64,000 bases of DNA from Tessaracoccus lapidicaptus (lineage in GTDB: Bacteria > Actinomycetota > Actinomycetes > Propionibacteriales > Propionibacteriaceae), in NCBI RefSeq assembly GCF_001693815.1, contig NZ_MBQD01000021.1, forward strand, positions 62,001 through 126,000, in the 5' to 3' direction. The notes below the pieces were generated by a model, which saw nothing but the letters and a program-made list of their open reading frames with translations, was not told where the DNA came from and ran no database searches. Of this stretch, positions 1 to 10,897 are shown one piece after another (position 1 is the first letter of the stretch; every line of letters begins with the position of its first letter). The translations under genes were made by a program, and so were the position numbers.

Positions 1-1178
1 CACAGGGGGCCGTCGTAGAAGTTACCCGGGCAGATCGCGTTGACCTTGACGCCGTGCTCGACGAGTTCCAGCGCGAAGCTCTGCACGAGCCCGATGCCGC
101 CGAACTTCGACCCGGCGTAGGCGCCGTTCTTGTTCGAGCCCACCAGGCCGGACTTCGAGTTGATCTGGATGATGTCGGTCATCCAGCCCGGCGCGGCGGA
201 GTGCTGAGCAGCCAGCAGGCGGCCCAGGTGCTTCGTCACGAGGAAGAAGGCCGTGTAGTTGATGTCCGTGGTCAACGCGAACGCGGACAGCTCCTGCTCC
301 AGCACTCCCCCGGCCCGGACGATGCCGGCGTTGGAGATGACGAGGTCGAGGCCGCCGGTGGTCGCCGCGATCTGCTCGGCCATGGCTGAGACAGAGGCCT
401 CGTCGGACACGTTGACCGTGATCGCGGCGGCGCGGTCGCCCAGCTCCGCGGCCAGGGCCGCGGCGCCGTCGCCGTTGAGGTCGGCGATGTAGACGAACGC
501 GCCGGAGTCGATCAGCCCGTGGACGATCTCCGCGCCGAAGCCCTGGGCACCGCCGGTGACGACGGCGACCTTGCCCGCGACGACGGCGGACCGCGACGCC
601 GCGCTGCGGGCCTCGGCGGTGCGCGCACCGGGGAGCGGGGTGAGGTCGCCGAGGGTGCGTGCGGAGAAGGCGAAGCGCTCCCCCGAGACCTCCACGACGA
701 CGCTGCCCGGGAGGGGCAAGTCGGCGTCGGCCAGGGCCTGGGGCAGGTCCGCCATCGATGAGACCTTCTTAGGCTTCGAGGCCGACTCCGTCGGCACCTC
801 AGCCAGCGGGTCCAGCGTCGAGGCCGACTCCGTCGGCACCTCAGCCAGCGGGTCCAGCGTCGAGGCCGACTCCGTCGGCACCTCAGCCAGCGGGTCCAGC
901 GTCGAGGCCGACTCCGTCGGCACCTCAGCCAGCGGGTCCAGCGTCGAGGCCGACTCCGTCGGCACCTCAGCCAGCGGGTCCAGCGTCGAGGCCGACTCCG
1001 TCGGCACCTCAGCCAGCGGGTCCAGCGTCGAGGCCGACTCCGTCGGCACCTCAGCCAGCGGGTCCAGCGTCGAGGCCGACTCCGTCGGCACCTCAGCCAG
1101 CGGGGTCACCAGGACCGGGACCCCGTATCGGGCCAGGTAGGCGCCGCGCACGACCGGCGCGATCTCGACCAGGCTCAT
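1..1178 (-). CDS. SDR-family NAD(P)-dependent dehydrogenase with repeat-expanded N-terminal region (3' end outside window)
   Basis: Last visible gene of the minus-strand dehydrogenase operon. Its ATG (1176-1178) overlaps the TGA of the PHP gene, so translation is coupled. About 24 ordinary residues come first, then a 14-residue unit (LAEVPTESASTLDP) repeated almost eight times at residues ~25-134, then a short linker. A Rossmann domain follows with nucleotide motif TGGAQGFG near residue 207, NAG (SNAGIV) and active-site YAGSK near 353. The C-terminus runs off the window edge. A polyol or secondary-alcohol substrate is likely from the family and context, but it is not identifiable. The repeat region is unusual for a cytoplasmic SDR. 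Confidence 0.85.
   Translation of the reverse strand, partial: MSLVEIAPVVRGAYLARYGVPVLVTPLAEVPTESASTLDPLAEVPTESASTLDPLAEVPTESASTLDPLAEVPTESASTLDPLAEVPTESASTLDPLAEVPTESASTLDPLAEVPTESASTLDPLAEVPTESASKPKKVSSMADLPQALADADLPLPGSVVVEVSGERFAFSARTLGDLTPLPGARTAEARSAASRSAVVAGKVAVVTGGAQGFGAEIVHGLIDSGAFVYIADLNGDGAAALAAELGDRAAAITVNVSDEASVSAMAEQIAATTGGLDLVISNAGIVRAGGVLEQELSAFALTTDINYTAFFLVTKHLGRLLAAQHSAAPGWMTDIIQINSKSGLVGSNKNGAYAGSKFGGIGLVQSFALELVEHGVKVNAICPGNFYDGPL
778..1104. repeat. Tandem repeat, 42-bp unit, 7.8 copies, inside the SDR gene
   Basis: Units begin at 778, 820, 862, 904, 946, 988, 1030 and 1072. The copies read as identical and the last is truncated at about 33 bases. The unit is a multiple of three, so copy-number change would alter protein length and not frame. 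It encodes LAEVPTESASTLDP on the minus strand. There are no spacers, which excludes CRISPR. Perfect identity suggests recent expansion by slippage or unequal crossover. Confidence 0.97.
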
Positions 1179-2521
1179 GCCGTCACCGTCCTCAGGTCGT
1201 CGGCCGCCGCAGCGACCGTCAGTCCACCCTGCACCAGTCCACGGCCGAGTCCGGCGTAGCGCGCGACCCGCTCGGCGAGCGGCAGCGACGCCAGCGGGGA
1301 GTGGGCCGAGAACAGCCCGAGGCCGCCGTCGACCTCGGCCAGCCGCTCGTGGGCCACCATCGCCCAGGTGGCGTCGTTGAGGTGGGCCAGCTCCGGCCGC
1401 TGGAGCTCCGGGCAGTTGAACACCTGGCGAGGCGTGTTGATGTCCACGCCCGACACCTCCAACAGCCCGTGCTCCGCCGCCAGCGCCGCGACCCGTGCCA
1501 TCTGCTCGGGGGTGTTGCGCGGCGGCATGTACGTGATCGCCGGGATCCCGATGCGACGCAGTTCCTCCACCAGGAGATCGAGGAAGTCGTCTTCGAACTT
1601 CTCGGCCTTCTTGTCCCCCGTGGGCGACGCGGTGACGTCGCCGAGGTACGCATAGGCCGGGATGGCGTCGACGGACGTCGCGAAGGCGGCAACCTCGGCC
1701 ATCGTCGGGCACTCGGTCCGGTCCGGGACGATGTAGATCTGCCCGAGGAACTCGGCCTTCATGACGCCAAGCAGGTCGAACACCAGGTGCGGGTTGTCGG
1801 GGTCCGCGAGCTGGTCGCGGACCTTGCCGCCGAGGGAGAGCCCGAGCTCGGCCAGGCCGTCGACGAGCGACTGGCCCACCCCGAAGCGCTCGATGAGCTT
1901 CGACGCCATGGCCGCCAGCAGGTGCCGTTCGGTCACGGTGCCGCCCCGGAGGAACTGCGACCGCTCGACGATGTCCTCCTCGAGGTCGATCAGCGGCGCG
2001 CCGAGACGGCCGAGGATCTCGTTGGCCCGCTCCACCATGGCCCCGGTCCGCCTGAGGCGGGCCTCGCGCACCGGCACCAGGTACTCGGACACCGCATCGC
2101 GCGAGCGCGCCGGGATGCCCTGCACTGTCATGTAGGCGATGCCAGCCGTGTCGGGGTTGTTGAGCTTGCGGTCATGCAGCGGCGCGCGGCCCGCGGCCAC
2201 CTCCTCCTCGCTGTACATGTAGACGCGGCACTCGAAGCCGGTGACCGCGCCCATCCCGAGGAGCCCGGCGGCCTCCGCCATCTCGGCGGCCGCGCCGGCG
2301 GAGTCGTGGTCCACCGACCCGACGACCTGCAGCCCCGCCTCGCGGGCCCGCAGCGCCGCCATCGCCGGAGCGTACGGGCTGAACGAGTAGATGGTGTGCA
2401 CGTGGTTGTTCGACTCGGTCACGAACTCCGGGAACGCGGGCGTGCCCTCCAGGTACCCCTTCAGCGCGTCGAGCCGCTCGCCGGGCGTGGCGAGGGGGTC
2501 GTTGATCGCCTCGCGCGACAC
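1175..2521 (-). CDS. PHP-domain metal-dependent hydrolase/phosphoesterase-like protein
   Basis: 448 residues from a GTG start one base downstream of the E1 stop. PHP-superfamily metal-binding signatures are visible: NNHVHTIYSFSPYAP near residue 38 (HxH), SVDHDS near 69 and GFECRVY near 95. PHP proteins use a divalent-metal centre to hydrolyse phosphate esters, and some members act on amides or lactones. The substrate cannot be read from sequence. It lies between the E1 gene and the SDR gene with overlapping codons, so it presumably acts on an intermediate of the same catabolic route. No polymerase or histidinol-phosphatase context is present. Confidence 0.8.
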   Translation of the reverse strand: MSREAINDPLATPGERLDALKGYLEGTPAFPEFVTESNNHVHTIYSFSPYAPAMAALRAREAGLQVVGSVDHDSAGAAAEMAEAAGLLGMGAVTGFECRVYMYSEEEVAAGRAPLHDRKLNNPDTAGIAYMTVQGIPARSRDAVSEYLVPVREARLRRTGAMVERANEILGRLGAPLIDLEEDIVERSQFLRGGTVTERHLLAAMASKLIERFGVGQSLVDGLAELGLSLGGKVRDQLADPDNPHLVFDLLGVMKAEFLGQIYIVPDRTECPTMAEVAAFATSVDAIPAYAYLGDVTASPTGDKKAEKFEDDFLDLLVEELRRIGIPAITYMPPRNTPEQMARVAALAAEHGLLEVSGVDINTPRQVFNCPELQRPELAHLNDATWAMVAHERLAEVDGGLGLFSAHSPLASLPLAERVARYAGLGRGLVQGGLTVAAAADDLRTVTA

Positions 2522-2522
2522 G

Positions 2523-4982
<2,460 letters not shown>

Positions 4983-5012
4983 GGAATGTGACTCCTGTTG
5001 TTCGTGTCTCGC

Positions 5013-6422
5013 TCAGGCCTTCGCAGCCCAAGCCGCCTCTCGGATGAGTTCGCTGACGGTGGGATGGGGGAAGACGACCTGGCGCAGGTCGGTGATGGTG
5101 AGTTCGGTCTCCAGGACGACGGAGGCGCCCCAGACCATCTCGGAGGCGTAACTGCCGACGACGTGCAGGCCGAGGACCTGCAGGGTGTCGCCGTCGTAGA
5201 CGAGCTTCGCGGCCCCGGGGGCCTTGACGCCGTTCTCGGCGACGAAGCGGCCCGACATCGCGCCGGGCACCGTGACGGTCTGGACGTTGCCGCCCTTCGC
5301 CCTGGCCTGCGCCTCGGTGAGTCCGATGCCCGCCGCCTCCGGGATGGAGTAGACGGCCCACGGGATGGTGCCCCAGCGCATGACCTCGCCGCGGCGGTGC
5401 GCCTCGGGGTCCAGGATGTTGGCGGCGGCCACCTCACCCATGCGGTACGCGGCGTGGGCCAGCAGGGAGCGGCCGGTGACGTCCCCGATGGCCCAGACGT
5501 TCGGGAGGTTGGTGCGCATGCGGTCGTCGACCGCGACACCCTTGCCCGAGACCTCGAGGCCGCTGCTCTCGGCCCCCCAGCCCTGCACGGCGGGGCGGCG
5601 GCCGACCGCCATGAGCACGACGTCGGCCTCAACCGCCTCGGCGGAGCCGTCTGCGGTGGTGTACTTCACGCTGCCGCCGTCGATGGCGGTGACGGTGCAC
5701 GACAGCTTGAAGGCCACGTTGCCGAGCGCCTTGCGCAGCATGGGTGCGAGTTCGGCGTCCATGAACGGGACGATCTCGGGCAGCATCTCCACGACGGTGA
5801 CCTCAGACCCGAGCGTGGCGAACAGGCTCGCGAACTCCAGCCCGATCACGCCGCCGCCGATCACGGCCAGGCGCGGCGGGATCGCGTCGACGGCGAGCAT
5901 GCCGGTGGAGTCCACCACGTGCGGATTGTCCTTCGCCCCGGGGATGGGGGGCATGACGGGGACGGAGCCGGTGGCGAGGATGACGTGGTCGCCGGTGTAA
6001 CTCTCCGCTCGTTGAGCCGGACCGGAGCCGGAGGCGCCGTCCGCGTCGAAACGGACGGTGACCCGCCCGGGCCCGTCGAACGTGCCGTACCCCTTCACGA
6101 CGGTGACGCCGGCCTTCTTCTCCGCGAAGCCCACGCCCTTGACGAGGGTCGTGACGGTCTGGGCCTTCCACTTCTGCAGTTCGGTCCAGTCCACCGAGAT
6201 GTCGGAGGTGTGGATGCCGAGGTTGCTGCCGTGCTTGGCGTGTTCGTAGGTCTTGGCCGCGTTCAGCAGGGCCTTCGTGGGGATGCAGCCCACGTTGAGG
6301 CAGGTGCCGCCCAGGGCGTCGGCCTCGACGAGGAGGACCTTCCTGCCCGCGTGGCCGAGTCGCTCCGCGGCGATGTAGCCGCCGGGGCCGCCGCCGAGGA
6401 CGATGACGTCGTAGTCACTCAT
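5013..6422 (-). CDS. lpdA: Dihydrolipoamide dehydrogenase (E3)
   Basis: 469 residues from the ATG that gives MSDYDVIVLGGGPGG; a longer upstream frame overlaps E2 and is not used. FAD-binding GGGPGG is at 10-15, the redox-active disulfide is GGTCLNVGC (Cys41, Cys46), the NAD-binding GGGVIGLEF lies mid-protein, and the C-terminal HPTVSELIREA carries the His-Glu pair of the disulfide oxidoreductase interface. It reoxidises the dihydrolipoyl arm of the E2 encoded 17 bp upstream, reducing NAD. Family assignment is secure; dedication to this complex is inferred from position. Confidence 0.95.
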   Translation of the reverse strand: MSDYDVIVLGGGPGGYIAAERLGHAGRKVLLVEADALGGTCLNVGCIPTKALLNAAKTYEHAKHGSNLGIHTSDISVDWTELQKWKAQTVTTLVKGVGFAEKKAGVTVVKGYGTFDGPGRVTVRFDADGASGSGPAQRAESYTGDHVILATGSVPVMPPIPGAKDNPHVVDSTGMLAVDAIPPRLAVIGGGVIGLEFASLFATLGSEVTVVEMLPEIVPFMDAELAPMLRKALGNVAFKLSCTVTAIDGGSVKYTTADGSAEAVEADVVLMAVGRRPAVQGWGAESSGLEVSGKGVAVDDRMRTNLPNVWAIGDVTGRSLLAHAAYRMGEVAAANILDPEAHRRGEVMRWGTIPWAVYSIPEAAGIGLTEAQARAKGGNVQTVTVPGAMSGRFVAENGVKAPGAAKLVYDGDTLQVLGLHVVGSYASEMVWGASVVLETELTITDLRQVVFPHPTVSELIREAAWAAKA

Positions 6423-6439
6423 GGATGTGTCGGTTCCTC

Positions 6440-7813
6440 TCAGCCGAGAGCGGTGATGTCGATGGCCTCGATGAAGCGCACGAGGTCTTGCAGGAAGCGG
6501 GCGGCGTCCGCACCGTCGATGACGCGGTGGTCCGCGGTGAGCGACAGCCCGATGCGCTGCTCGGCACCGACGGAGCCGTCGGCGTTGACCTTGACGCGCG
6601 GGAAGATGGCGTCGACGCCGAGGATGGCGGTCTGGGGCACGTTGAGCAGCGGGGTGAACGACTCGATGCCGAAGCCGCCCAGGTTCGAGACCGTGAACGT
6701 CGCGCCCGACAGCAGGTCCGGGTTGATCGAGCCCTGGATGGCCTCGTTCGCCAGCTGCTTGCTGACCGCGGAGAACTCCCGCAGGCTCATCAGCGACGCG
6801 TTGCGCACCGTCGGCACCAGCAGACCGCGGGGGGTGTCGCACGCGAAGCCCAGGTGGACCCGCTCGAAGGTGGTGAGCACGCCGTCGGCCAAGTGCGCGT
6901 TGTGCGAGGGGTTCTGCGCGGCGGCGCGGACCGCGGCGTAGCCGACGAGGTCGCCGATGGTGACGCCGGTCATGCCGAGCGCAGCGTCCGAGTTCTTGAG
7001 CTTCTTGCGCAGGTCCAGCAGCCCCTGCGCGTTCGCGGTGGTGGTGTAGGTGAGCTGCGCGGACGTCGCCAGCGAGTTCATCATCCGCTCGGAGATGACC
7101 TTGCGGACGCCCTTCACCTGCGTGGCCTCCGAGGGGCCGGGGAAGTCGGCGTCGACGGCGGTGGCCGGGCGCGCGGCGGGCATCGTCGGGGCGACGGCCT
7201 CCGGAGCCGGGCCGGCGGTGAGGTCGGTCGTGGTGACGCGACCGCCGAGGCCGGTGCCCTGCGCGGCGGCGCCGTGCGCACCGGCCCGTGCGGCAGCGGG
7301 CGTGGCTGAGGTCAGCGCCTCCTTGACGTCGCGCTCGATGACGCGGCCGCCGGGGCCGGAGCCCTCCTCGACGGCGCCGAGGTCGAGCGAGTTCGCCGCG
7401 GCGAGGTTGCGGGCGCGGGGGCTGGCGGCGCCGGTGGCGGCGGCACGCTCGGCGGGTTGCGCGGCGACCTCGGGGGTGGCCGACGCCTCCGTGGGCTGAG
7501 GCGCGGGGGCCGCGTCGCCCTCACCGTCCTTGCCGGCCCAGCCGACGGCGTCGAGGGCGGGCTTCGGGTCCTCCCCGGCCGCGCCGACGACGAGGAGCGG
7601 CTCCTTGACGGGGACGTCGTCGCCCTCGTCCCACAGCAGCGCCAACACGGTGCCGGCAGCGGTGGAGGGCACCTCCATGGAGGCTTTGTCGGTCTCGACC
7701 TCGCAGACGATGGCGTTCTCGGCGATCTCGTCGCCCACCTTCACCTGCCACGACACGATCAGGCACGACTCGACACTGTTGCCGAGCTGCGGCATGACTA
7801 CGACGGTTGCCAT
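6440..7813 (-). CDS. Lipoyl-dependent dihydrolipoamide acyltransferase (E2)
   Basis: 457 residues from ATG at 7813, with AGAAGGA just upstream. The N-terminal lipoyl domain (1-~78) has the modification site VETDKAS with Lys43. An Ala/Pro/Glu-rich linker follows, then a peripheral-subunit-binding domain near ASPRARNLA. A second short GGRV...DL segment looks like a partial duplicate. The catalytic domain runs from about 225 to the end, with ADHRVIDG supplying the acyltransferase His and Asp. It forms the core of the complex with the downstream E3 and E1. The encoded lipoate ligase at 30208-31257 could modify Lys43. Confidence 0.93.
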   Translation of the reverse strand: MATVVVMPQLGNSVESCLIVSWQVKVGDEIAENAIVCEVETDKASMEVPSTAAGTVLALLWDEGDDVPVKEPLLVVGAAGEDPKPALDAVGWAGKDGEGDAAPAPQPTEASATPEVAAQPAERAAATGAASPRARNLAAANSLDLGAVEEGSGPGGRVIERDVKEALTSATPAAARAGAHGAAAQGTGLGGRVTTTDLTAGPAPEAVAPTMPAARPATAVDADFPGPSEATQVKGVRKVISERMMNSLATSAQLTYTTTANAQGLLDLRKKLKNSDAALGMTGVTIGDLVGYAAVRAAAQNPSHNAHLADGVLTTFERVHLGFACDTPRGLLVPTVRNASLMSLREFSAVSKQLANEAIQGSINPDLLSGATFTVSNLGGFGIESFTPLLNVPQTAILGVDAIFPRVKVNADGSVGAEQRIGLSLTADHRVIDGADAARFLQDLVRFIEAIDITALG

Positions 7814-7844
7814 TGGCTGTCCTTCTGGGTTGGGGTCTTCGTTG

Positions 7845-8597
7845 TCAGACGACGAGCACCCTGGTGTGCTCGCGGAGTGCATCGGCGGCATCCTCGGGGA
7901 GACCGCGGTCGGTGATGATCCCGGCGATGTCCGGGAGGCGGAGGAACGTGACGAAGCCGGCCTGGCCGAACTTCGAGGAGTCGGCGAGCAGCCAGGTCTC
8001 CTCGGCCCGGCGGGCCATGCCGGAGGCCACCTGTCCGCCCTCGACGAAGCGGGTCGTGAGGCCGCGCTCGGGGGAGAACCCGTCGGTGCCCAGGAACGCG
8101 AGCCGGGTGTTGAAGTCTGTGATGGCGCGCTCGGCGAGCGGCCCGACGAACGACTCGGACTCCGCCCGGAACACGCCCCCGGTGAGGATGACTCCGAGGG
8201 CGGCGTTGCTGCGGGCGGCGCTGAACACGAGGGCCGAGTTGGTGACGATCTGGACGCCTGAGCGGCCCGCCAGGTGCTTGACGACCATCGCCGTGGTGGT
8301 GCCCGCCTCGATCATGATGGTGTCGTCGTCACGCACCAGCGCCGCGGCCGCGGCCGCGATGCGCTGCTTGGCGTCGACGTTGACCTTCTCGCGCTGGAGG
8401 ATCGACTTCAGCGTCGTCGGACGGGCGCCGCCGCGGGTGCGCACGAGGAGCCCTCGCTGTTCCAGGGTGCGGAGGTCGCCGCGGATGGTGACCTCCGAGA
8501 CGCCGAGGCGAGCCGCCAGCGACGAGACGGTCAGGGTCCCGTCGTCCGTGAGACGCGACATGATCTCCTGCTCGCGTTCCGCGCGCTCGACCGTCAT
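7845..8597 (-). CDS. DeoR-family transcriptional regulator
   Basis: 250 residues. The N-terminal winged helix (LTVSSLAARLGVSEVTIRGDL, residues ~22-42) is followed by a DeoR C-terminal sensor domain with the ISOCOT-like stretch EAGTTTAMVVKHL and TNSALV. DeoR repressors usually sense a phosphorylated sugar intermediate. It is the first gene of the minus-strand operon, 31 bp ahead of E2, which implies carbohydrate-derived induction of the dehydrogenase complex and autoregulation. The effector is unknown. Confidence 0.92.
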   Translation of the reverse strand: MTVERAEREQEIMSRLTDDGTLTVSSLAARLGVSEVTIRGDLRTLEQRGLLVRTRGGARPTTLKSILQREKVNVDAKQRIAAAAAALVRDDDTIMIEAGTTTAMVVKHLAGRSGVQIVTNSALVFSAARSNAALGVILTGGVFRAESESFVGPLAERAITDFNTRLAFLGTDGFSPERGLTTRFVEGGQVASGMARRAEETWLLADSSKFGQAGFVTFLRLPDIAGIITDRGLPEDAADALREHTRVLVV

Positions 8598-8629
8598 TGG
8601 CGTCCCATCACTGTCGGTTCCGAAGTGGT

Positions 8630-8669
8630 TTCGATGTCACCACGCTAAACCCTTCGGATCAGCTTCGAT
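8630..8669. promoter_or_regulatory. Candidate DeoR operator (TTCG direct repeats)
   Basis: TTCGA/TTCGG elements occur at 8630, 8653 and 8664 in the gap between the divergent deoR-like and serpin genes. The spacings are 23 and 11 bp, about two and one helical turns. An opposing CCGAA lies at 8620-8624. DeoR-family sites are often such repeats. No binding evidence; the assignment is inference. Confidence 0.35.
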
Positions 8670-8768
8670 ACCCCCCAACAGGAAAGCTGAGCATTTGCCC
8701 ACGGGATCGCCGCCTGGACGCTCCGGCGGGCCGGGACGAGCGCGTACCCTGGCCGCAGGAGGCCGATC

Positions 8769-10001
8769 ATGCCCAGTCGTCGCCAGGTCCTCACCGCCGC
8801 GAGTCTCAGCGCCCTCACCCTTGCCGTCGCGTCGTGCGCGCCGCCGCGGGCCGACGAGTTGCGGGGCACGCAGCCCCCCGAGGAGTTCCCGCTCGACACC
8901 GTGTCCGCACCCACCGCGGCCGCCGCCACCGAATCGTTGGCGTGGACCCTGCTGGCCGGCAAGACCGGCAACCGGGTGCTGGGGCCGAGCTCCCTGATGT
9001 CCGCCCTCGTCATGCTCGGCGAGGGCGCCGCCGGAGCCAGCGCGGCATCACTGGACAGCACCGTCGGCCTGGCGGGGGACGAGCGGTCCGCGGCCGTCGC
9101 GGCGCTGCGACAGTCACTGGCGGGCTACGACTCGCTGCCGTCCAGCCTGGACAAGAAGTACCCGCCCGAGGACATCGTCGTGCATCAGGCGTCACAGGTC
9201 GTCATCCTCGACGACGCCGCGGTCCGGCAGCAGTACCTGGACCGCCTCACGCGTTTCTACGACTCGGGCGTGGAGCGCGTGCCGAGGGACGACGCCAAGG
9301 CCAACCTCGACGCCTGGGCCCGCAAGCACACCGCAGGGCTGATCGAGAAGTCCGCCATCGAGATCACCCCGAACCTGCAGCTGGTGCTCCAGGACGCCGT
9401 CCTGTTCGCGGCCCGCTGGCGGACCCCCTTCTCGAGCCAGTGGCCGGTGCCGTTCACCCCGGCCGGCTCAGAACCCAAGGAGGTGCCGGGCATGGCGGAG
9501 ATCATCCCGGCCCGGTTCGCCGAGTCGGGGCGCTGGACCGCGGTCAGGCTCCCCTACGACGACACCCTCGTGATGGACGTCATCCTCCCGGGCCCCGGCA
9601 TCACGCCCGCGGAGCTCGCCCCGGACGATCTCGTCGCCGTCTCCGCCGGGCTCGCGGAGGCCGCGGAGATCCTGGTCTCGGTGGTGATGCCCGAGTCGGA
9701 CCAGAAACAGACGTGGGACCTGCTCGAGCCCGTGCGGGAGGCGGGAATCGACCTGTCGGATCTCAGCGGCATCATCGACGGCGGCACGCTCGGCCAGCTC
9801 GTGCAGCAGGTGACCCTGACCGTGAGCCCCAAGGGCACCGTGGGGGCGGTGCTGACGGAGGGCGCCGTCGGGACGGGGGCGCCGGCCTACGACGCCGAGA
9901 TCCGCGTCGACCGGCCCTATGTCATGCGGGTGCTGGACACGCGCACCGGGTGGCCGATCTTCCTCGCGGTCCTCGAGGACCCCTCAGCTCCGTCTGAGTA
10001 G
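8769..10001 (+). CDS. Serpin-family protease inhibitor, exported lipoprotein
   Basis: 410 residues. The N-terminus MPSRRQVLTAASLSALTLA looks like a Tat-type signal (SRRQVL) ending in lipobox VASC, so the mature protein is probably anchored outside the membrane at Cys22. Serpin-fold signatures follow: GPSSLMSALVMLGEGAAG near residue 77, then LPYDDTLVMDVILPG and the C-terminal DRPYVMRVLDTRTGWPIF. The reactive-centre region starts SPKGTVGAVLTEGAV. It lacks the clean Glu-Gly-Thr-Ala-rich hinge of strong inhibitors, so inhibition is not certain. Divergent from the deoR-like gene. Its 3' end lies next to the left boundary repeat of the island. Confidence 0.88.
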   Translation: MPSRRQVLTAASLSALTLAVASCAPPRADELRGTQPPEEFPLDTVSAPTAAAATESLAWTLLAGKTGNRVLGPSSLMSALVMLGEGAAGASAASLDSTVGLAGDERSAAVAALRQSLAGYDSLPSSLDKKYPPEDIVVHQASQVVILDDAAVRQQYLDRLTRFYDSGVERVPRDDAKANLDAWARKHTAGLIEKSAIEITPNLQLVLQDAVLFAARWRTPFSSQWPVPFTPAGSEPKEVPGMAEIIPARFAESGRWTAVRLPYDDTLVMDVILPGPGITPAELAPDDLVAVSAGLAEAAEILVSVVMPESDQKQTWDLLEPVREAGIDLSDLSGIIDGGTLGQLVQQVTLTVSPKGTVGAVLTEGAVGTGAPAYDAEIRVDRPYVMRVLDTRTGWPIFLAVLEDPSAPSE

Positions 10002-10020
10002 CCACGCTCATCCCACGAGC

Positions 10021-10073
10021 TGCACGGCCCAAGAAGCCAGCATCACCGCGGTCGCCACCACGGCCGGGGTCGG
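10021..10073 (-). repeat. Left copy of 53-bp direct repeat (displaced 3' gene end, att-like)
   Basis: Matches 23316-23368 at 50 of 53 positions in the same orientation. On the minus strand it encodes PTPAVVATAVMLASWAVQ in the same frame as the C-terminus of the membrane protein at 23300-25187, and reaches its own TGA after LVG. It is therefore a detached 3' end of that gene. The pattern resembles the scar left when an element integrates into the 3' end of a gene. Confidence 0.85.
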
Positions 10074-10158
10074 ATGCATCCGAAGACGAACGACAGCCTT
10101 CTGGCGCCCGATGAAGGACCGCTCCTGAACAGCAGCTGGCCAAGGCTACTCTCGTGGC

Positions 10159-10716
10159 GTGAGATCACACCAATGGGTGGTGGCCCTGACCGGGCCGCCA
10201 GGATCCGGCAAGTCAACGATGGCAAAGGAACTGGCTCGCCTCCTCAACGCGGCACTGCTTGACCAAGACGCCATGACGAATCCACTCGTTGACGTCGTGG
10301 CGGAGCTGCTCGGCGCCCAGGACTACAACGACCCACGGCTCGCGAAGCTGGTCCGGAACCAGCGCTATGAGTGTCTGCTCCGCGTTGCTGCAGAATGCGT
10401 CGAGGTTGGCACACCCGTGGTGCTCGTCGCCCCGTTCACGGCCGAGCGCAAGGATGCGTTGGCGTGGACGCGCCTGGCCGAACGGGTCACGAGATTCGGC
10501 GGGGAGCCCCGACTCGCATGGCTAAGGATTTCGCCAACGGACTTGGCTGATCGACTACGGTCGCGTGCTGCGTCACGCGACGCGGACAAGCTGCAGAACG
10601 TGGAGACCTACGTTGCAGGGCTGGATCTCAGCCAACCAAATGTTCCGTTCATCGAGGTGGATGCCACTCTCTCCCCTGCCCAGCAGGCCAGGGAGGTGCT
10701 GCTGGCCCTCGGCTAG
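10159..10716 (+). CDS. P-loop AAA-family kinase/ATPase
   Basis: 185 residues from GTG. Walker A GPPGSGKST at 12-20, a DQD motif near 35 and Arg-rich lid segments (RLRSRAASRD) are typical of small-molecule kinases related to shikimate, gluconate or adenylylsulfate kinases. The phosphate acceptor is not identifiable. It is the first gene inside the island and lies upstream of the LacI promoter region, so it is probably transcribed separately from the transporter operon. Confidence 0.7.
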   Translation: MRSHQWVVALTGPPGSGKSTMAKELARLLNAALLDQDAMTNPLVDVVAELLGAQDYNDPRLAKLVRNQRYECLLRVAAECVEVGTPVVLVAPFTAERKDALAWTRLAERVTRFGGEPRLAWLRISPTDLADRLRSRAASRDADKLQNVETYVAGLDLSQPNVPFIEVDATLSPAQQAREVLLALG

Positions 10717-10758
10717 ACCGCCGGAGATGACGGTTTGGTCACAGATTTTCAGCAGCGC

Positions 10759-10817
10759 TTGACAACCTTGTCATGACCGGCAATAGTCGTCCTTACCGAC
10801 ATGTGACAACGTTGACA
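10759..10817 (+). promoter_or_regulatory. Promoter and two LacI-type operators of the island operon
   Basis: A TTGACA box (10759-10764) and AATAGT (10782-10787) are separated by 17 bp. The palindrome TGACAACCTTGTCA (10760-10773) overlaps the -35 box. A second near-palindrome, TGACAACGTTGACA, lies at 10804-10817 close to the start of transcription. A related site at 18267-18280 covers the divergent promoter further into the island. Repression by the adjacent LacI protein is the natural reading. Confidence 0.7.
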
Positions 10818-10897
10818 CAGGGTAAGGGAGGCACGATGACGTACGGCTCGACCTCCGTCCGTCCCTGCCCAGGGGGAGCTTGCGGAGAGGGGCTGCT

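Noticed and set aside
778-1104. CRISPR array
   Set aside because: The 42-bp units are contiguous with no spacers and form an open frame of the SDR gene.
6423-6842. Longer E3 start giving 609 residues
   Set aside because: The extra residues are out-of-frame translation of E2; the Rossmann start MSDYDVIVLGG fits ATG 6422.
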